The position numbers were made by a program, and so were the translations under genes. 7,715 nucleotides of DNA from JBFJVD01 sp041624375 (GTDB taxonomy: Bacteria > Chloroflexota > Anaerolineae > Anaerolineales > E44-bin32): assembly GCA_041624375.1 (NCBI GenBank), contig JBFJVD010000145.1, positions 1-7,715 on the forward strand. The letters are read 5' to 3'. Of this stretch, positions 5,958-7,715 are shown piece by piece (within the stretch, counting starts at the first letter, position 1; the number at the start of each line of letters is the position of its first letter). The notes beneath the pieces were generated by a model. It was not told where the DNA came from. It ran no database searches and saw only the letters and a program-made list of their open reading frames with translations.

Positions 5958-6256
5958 GCGCTGAGGGCGCCGCCGGCGTGCTGGGCAAAGACCCGATCGA
6001 GCGTCTCCTGCGAGAGGTGCTCGTTCCGGTCGAGCCCGACGCGCGCTTCATCCATCACCTGCGCGCCCGGCTGGTGCATATGCGCGGCAGCGGGGTATCC
6101 TCCACCCTGCTGACGGTCGGGTTCCTGGTGGTTGTCTTCCTCTTCTTCATGGCTTCGATGGGGGTCGCCCTGCGCATTGTGCTGGCCGTGCTGGGGCTGC
6201 TCGGGCTCATCCAGCGGAGCCGGAATGGTCGAACGGGCTCGGCAGCTTCACCCTGA
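5954..6256 (+). CDS. Small two-TM protein, possible minimal anti-sigma factor
   Basis: A 100-residue protein. Its N-terminal 45 residues are predicted cytosolic and helical (PIERLLREVLVPVEPD, then ARFIHHLRARLVHMR). Two hydrophobic stretches follow, at about 50-69 and 71-86, and then a short basic tail (QRSRNGR). The pattern of a short helix, a V-E-P-x-x-x-F turn, a second R-rich helix and then membrane resembles the N-terminal parts of small proteins encoded after ECF sigma genes. That resemblance, plus its position 76 bases after the sigma stop, suggests it tethers and inhibits the sigma factor. No zinc-binding HxxxCxxC motif is present, so it is not a classic ZAS anti-sigma factor. The ATG has GGAG nine bases upstream. 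The gene is real by coding appearance; the role is inferred. Confidence 0.75.
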   Translation: MSAEGAAGVLGKDPIERLLREVLVPVEPDARFIHHLRARLVHMRGSGVSSTLLTVGFLVVVFLFFMASMGVALRIVLAVLGLLGLIQRSRNGRTGSAASP

Positions 6257-6282
6257 GATCCCCGAGGCAGTGGAGAATACAT

Positions 6283-6308
6283 CCGGCGGACGGGTTCCCG
6301 TCCGCCGG
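6283..6308. terminator. Perfect 12-bp inverted repeat after the sigma operon
   Basis: CCGGCGGACGGG (6283-6294) and CCCGTCCGCCGG (6297-6308) are exact inverted copies separated by TT, so a realistic fold has an 11-bp stem with a four-base loop. It starts 27 bases after the membrane protein stop. The following bases have no U-tract on either strand, so factor-dependent termination or transcript-end protection is more likely than classic intrinsic termination. Confidence 0.5.
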
Positions 6309-6339
6309 TGCCATTGGAGCGCTTTACGTTCTCTTTGCC

Positions 6340-6367
6340 AGCTGATCCCGCACACACGGGATCAGCT
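6340..6367. terminator. Second hairpin between converging genes
   Basis: AGCTGATCCCG (6340-6350) and CGGGATCAGCT (6357-6367) form a perfect 11-bp stem with loop CACACA. It lies 17 bases beyond the stop of the minus-strand DUF59 gene, which suits a terminator for the sufR transcript. Only a couple of T residues follow on either strand, so its efficiency is uncertain. The rest of the 127-base convergent gap holds nothing else recognisable. Confidence 0.5.
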
Positions 6368-6383
6368 TCGCGCGGGCTGCGTC

Positions 6384-6731
6384 CTAGTAGAAGCCCCAGG
6401 CCGCCCCTGCGCCCTCTTCCATCATGCTCGGGTCCCACATGTCCATCCCCATTTCAATACGCGCCTCGAGCCCGGTCGCTTCAGCCGCCTTCTTGCGGGT
6501 GGCTTCCAGGAGGGCTGGCGCATAGGGACAGAACGGCGTGGTCATGATCATCGTGACATCGACCTGGTCCTCGCCGATCTCAGCCTGGCGTACGAGGCCA
6601 AGCTCGATGATGTTCAGGCCGATCTCCGGATCCACCACTTCGCGCAACGTGTCGCGAAGTTTGGCTGCTTCCCCGGGGTGGGTGGAATCGGCTGTCCAAA
6701 TCGGGTTCAGTTCCTGGGTTTCATCCGTCAT
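6384..6731 (-). CDS. DUF59/MIP18-type Fe-S cluster assembly factor
   Basis: A 115-residue cytosolic protein of the DUF59 (MIP18/SufT/PaaD-like) family, which assists maturation of Fe-S proteins. After a variable 20-residue N-terminus come LRDTLREVVDPEIGLNIIEL (residues 26-45) with the signature DPEIG (34-38), then the beta-strand region VDVTMIMTTPFCPY with the family's conserved Cys at 68. The last third has the family's W-x-P pattern (MWDPSMM, 98-104). Length is normal. Its ATG (6731) lies within the sufR gene and the two overlap by 11 bases, so they are translationally coupled and regulated together. Placement beside a SufR-like regulator and divergent from sufC supports a role in Fe-S delivery. 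SufT is a reasonable label, but family members cannot be separated from sequence alone. Confidence 0.9.
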   Translation of the reverse strand: MTDETQELNPIWTADSTHPGEAAKLRDTLREVVDPEIGLNIIELGLVRQAEIGEDQVDVTMIMTTPFCPYAPALLEATRKKAAEATGLEARIEMGMDMWDPSMMEEGAGAAWGFY

Positions 6732-7365
6732 GGATCGGGATCACCTCTGTCGTCGCGAAGGCCGCATTGAAGGTGCAGTGGTTGTCGCCATCGAGCAGGC
6801 ACATCACCCGTTCGACTGGCAGGCCGAGCGCCTGCGCGATAAAGATCTGATCGATCTGGCAGACCTCCGGGTGCAGCCGCCCTACTCGGAAATAGGGACA
6901 GCTCAGCTCCTTGATGATGACCTGCCCGTCCTGAATGGTGGCTTCAGCTTCGAAACCTTCTTCATTCAGCAGCTCGACCAGCCGCTGAACGCGCTCAGGA
7001 AGCGGCAGCCCCTCGAGCTGGAGAGCATAGGTCTCGGCCATCGCCGCGGCGACGCCTGAAAACAGGCGCTCGACCTGCTCGCCCGGCATGTGCTCTTTGA
7101 TCTCTTCAAGCAGCCGGTTGGTGAGCCGGAAGTAGCGGGTGGGGAAGAGTTCGATGGCGTCGTCAGTGAGGGAAAACAAATGGTGCGGCCGACCCACGCC
7201 ATGCCGCACCTCGCGCACTGCCACCAGGTTCTCCGCCTGCAGGTTGGAGAGGTGATGGCGAACCGAAACCGGCGACACGTCGGCCGCCTCGGCCAAATCC
7301 TTCACCGTACAGCTTCCCTGCGCACGGAGCGTGCGCAAAATGGTATCGCGTGTCTCTGTCGCCAT
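6721..7365 (-). CDS. sufR: SufR-like Fe-S-responsive winged-helix repressor
   Basis: A 214-residue transcription regulator. Residues 6-70 are a DeoR/ArsR-like winged helix: ILRTLRAQGSCTVKDLAEAA, recognition helix SPVSVRHHLSNL (31-42) and wing GRPHHLFSLT (58-67). The C-terminal half has an effector domain with four cysteines, C156 (SCPYF), C169, C189 and C197. C156-X12-C169-X27-C197 is the spacing I recall for cluster ligands in SufR proteins of actinobacteria. SufR proteins bind a 4Fe-4S cluster and repress suf genes when clusters are plentiful. The ATG at 7365 is chosen over an in-frame GTG at 7386 because that GTG lies upstream of the -10 box (7382-7377) and would not be transcribed. GGAG lies five bases before the ATG but at the expected start site, so the message is nearly leaderless. 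Likely self-repressing, and co-transcribed with the DUF59 gene. Confidence 0.88.
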   Translation of the reverse strand: MATETRDTILRTLRAQGSCTVKDLAEAADVSPVSVRHHLSNLQAENLVAVREVRHGVGRPHHLFSLTDDAIELFPTRYFRLTNRLLEEIKEHMPGEQVERLFSGVAAAMAETYALQLEGLPLPERVQRLVELLNEEGFEAEATIQDGQVIIKELSCPYFRVGRLHPEVCQIDQIFIAQALGLPVERVMCLLDGDNHCTFNAAFATTEVIPIHDG

Positions 7366-7376
7366 AAGCGCTCCGA

Positions 7377-7406
7377 AGTATAACACCGGGCCGGAACACC
7401 TGTCAA
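7377..7406 (-). promoter_or_regulatory. sufR promoter
   Basis: On the minus strand TTGACA (7406-7401) and TATACT (7382-7377) are separated by 18 bases, and TG one base before the -10 makes it extended. The start site would fall around 7369-7372, only 4-7 bases before the ATG at 7365. The -35 box lies inside one arm of the inverted 12-base element, so a bound regulator would block it. Confidence 0.7.
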
Positions 7407-7490
7407 TATTTCAGAGGTTTGTCTACTTTATTCCTGCGAGGGCGCCGTTTCACACCGAATATTTCAAAGGAATCTAACAAATATTGACAG
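7400..7490. promoter_or_regulatory. Probable SufR operator: inverted 12-mers plus a third copy
   Basis: CTGTCAATATTT (7400-7411) and its exact reverse complement AAATATTGACAG (7479-7490) flank the intergenic core. A third partial copy at 7458-7470 matches 7405-7417 in the same orientation at 12 of 13 bases (AATATTTCAAAGG against AATATTTCAGAGG). The AATATT centres are 53 and 22 bases apart, close to 5 and 2 helical turns. The outer copies each contain a -35 box. I infer that the divergent regulator binds here; the shared bases may partly reflect the shared TTGACA and A/T-rich promoter upstream sequence. Confidence 0.55.
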
Positions 7491-7513
7491 TTTTGACGCC
7501 TGCGTGCTATAAT
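7484..7513 (+). promoter_or_regulatory. suf operon promoter
   Basis: TTGACA (7484-7489), an 18-base spacer and TATAAT (7508-7513) match the consensus at all 12 positions, with TGC before the -10 making it extended as well. Transcription should begin near 7520. So strong a promoter with its -35 inside an inverted repeat fits control by a repressor. Confidence 0.85.
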
Positions 7514-7556
7514 GCCGTCCGCGCCGGAGCCGCCTCGCGGCTCCGCTCGTCGGCAT
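7512..7556 (+). other. Hairpin in the suf mRNA leader
   Basis: CGGAGCCGC (7525-7533) and GCGGCTCCG (7537-7545) form a perfect 9-bp stem with a CTC loop. Outside it ATGCCG (7512-7517) pairs with CGGCAT (7551-7556), although the left outer arm begins upstream of the expected start site. The inner hairpin would sit close to the 5' end of the transcript and ends 30 bases before the ribosome binding site. There is no U-tract. It may protect the message; a regulatory role is not shown. Confidence 0.45.
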
Positions 7557-7587
7557 AGCAAAGGCCGCTCTGGCCGGAGGAAGGTGT

Positions 7588-7715
7588 ATGACGTCAACGC
7601 TGGAGATTCGCAACCTGCATGTCGCCGTGGAGGGTTCCCCGATCCTCAAGGGCGTCGAACTGACCGTGAAGGCCGGTGAGATCCACGCCCTGATGGGGCC
7701 CAACGGGTCGGGCAA
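7588..7715 (+). CDS. sufC: SUF Fe-S assembly ATPase SufC, N-terminal part
   Basis: The first 42 codons of an ABC-type ATPase, cut by the right edge. SufC powers the SufBCD scaffold that builds Fe-S clusters in the cytosol. Visible are the N-terminal strand LEIRNLHVAVEG, then ILKGVELTVKAGEIHALMGP, and most of the Walker A motif GPNGSG (37-42), with the invariant Lys codon begun at the last two bases. The combination LHV...GEIHALMGPNGSGK is characteristic of SufC among ABC ATPases. The ATG at 7588 follows a strong GGAGGAAGG site (7576-7584). It is the first gene after the suf promoter, so an operon with sufB, sufD and others probably continues to the right. The Walker B, signature and Q-loop regions lie outside the window. 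Confidence 0.92.
   Translation, partial: MTSTLEIRNLHVAVEGSPILKGVELTVKAGEIHALMGPNGSG

Noticed and set aside
5075..6079. 334-codon minus-strand open frame opposite the sigma operon
   Set aside because: It is antisense to the sigma factor and crosses the divergent promoter region; no family resemblance.
7366..7386. Longer sufR start at GTG 7386
   Set aside because: The codon lies upstream of the -10 box at 7382-7377, so it would not be in the transcript; the ATG at 7365 also gives the normal family N-terminus.
7493..7498. TTGACG as an alternative -35 for sufC
   Set aside because: It is only nine bases from the TATAAT; TTGACA at 7484 has the proper 18-base spacing.

Overview
The window is GC-rich bacterial chromosome with dense, ordinary coding: nine genes, one of them (sufC) cut by the right edge, plus short intergenic gaps. 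There is no RNA gene, mobile element, CRISPR array or phage gene that I can see. Gene content suggests a Chloroflexota-like bacterium: an EF-P with KPGRGKA at its tip loop, a Cys-rich unnamed protein beside efp, an exonuclease-DinG fusion, and a SufR-type regulator divergent from a suf operon that starts with sufC. That placement is inference from family resemblance, not from a search. LEFT BLOCK (129-2255, minus strand). A promoter with TTGACG and TATAAT boxes drives efp (TTG start), then a conserved-looking Cys-rich small protein, then a HAD hydrolase fused to a DinB-type metal-binding domain. Spacings of 21 and 15 bases suggest one operon. A second minus-strand promoter (41-69) points off the left edge toward an unseen gene. 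MIDDLE BLOCK (2335-5130, minus strand). A 931-residue protein joins a DEDD 3'-5' exonuclease to a DinG/XPD helicase that keeps all four Fe-S cysteines. It is divergent from an ECF-type sigma factor gene (5309-5878, plus strand). The two extended -10 boxes lie back to back and only 22 bases apart, so the promoters overlap. The sigma gene is followed by a 29-codon ORF that overlaps its neighbours on both sides, and then by a small protein with two membrane segments that may be a minimal anti-sigma factor. RIGHT BLOCK (6384-7715). Two perfect hairpins separate the sigma operon from a converging minus-strand pair: a SufR-like Fe-S sensing repressor and a DUF59/MIP18-type Fe-S assembly factor, overlapping by 11 bases. 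Divergent from these is the start of sufC, the ATPase of the SUF Fe-S cluster assembly machine. The 222-base intergenic region holds two near-consensus divergent promoters. Their -35 boxes sit inside perfect inverted copies of a 12-base element, and a third partial copy lies in between in helical phase. This is a plausible operator for coordinated self-repression and suf control by Fe-S status. The least explained items are the sigma/29-codon/two-TM cassette, the HAD-DinB fusion, the Cys-rich protein, and the shared promoter features: near-leaderless starts and a recurring TATAATGCC.
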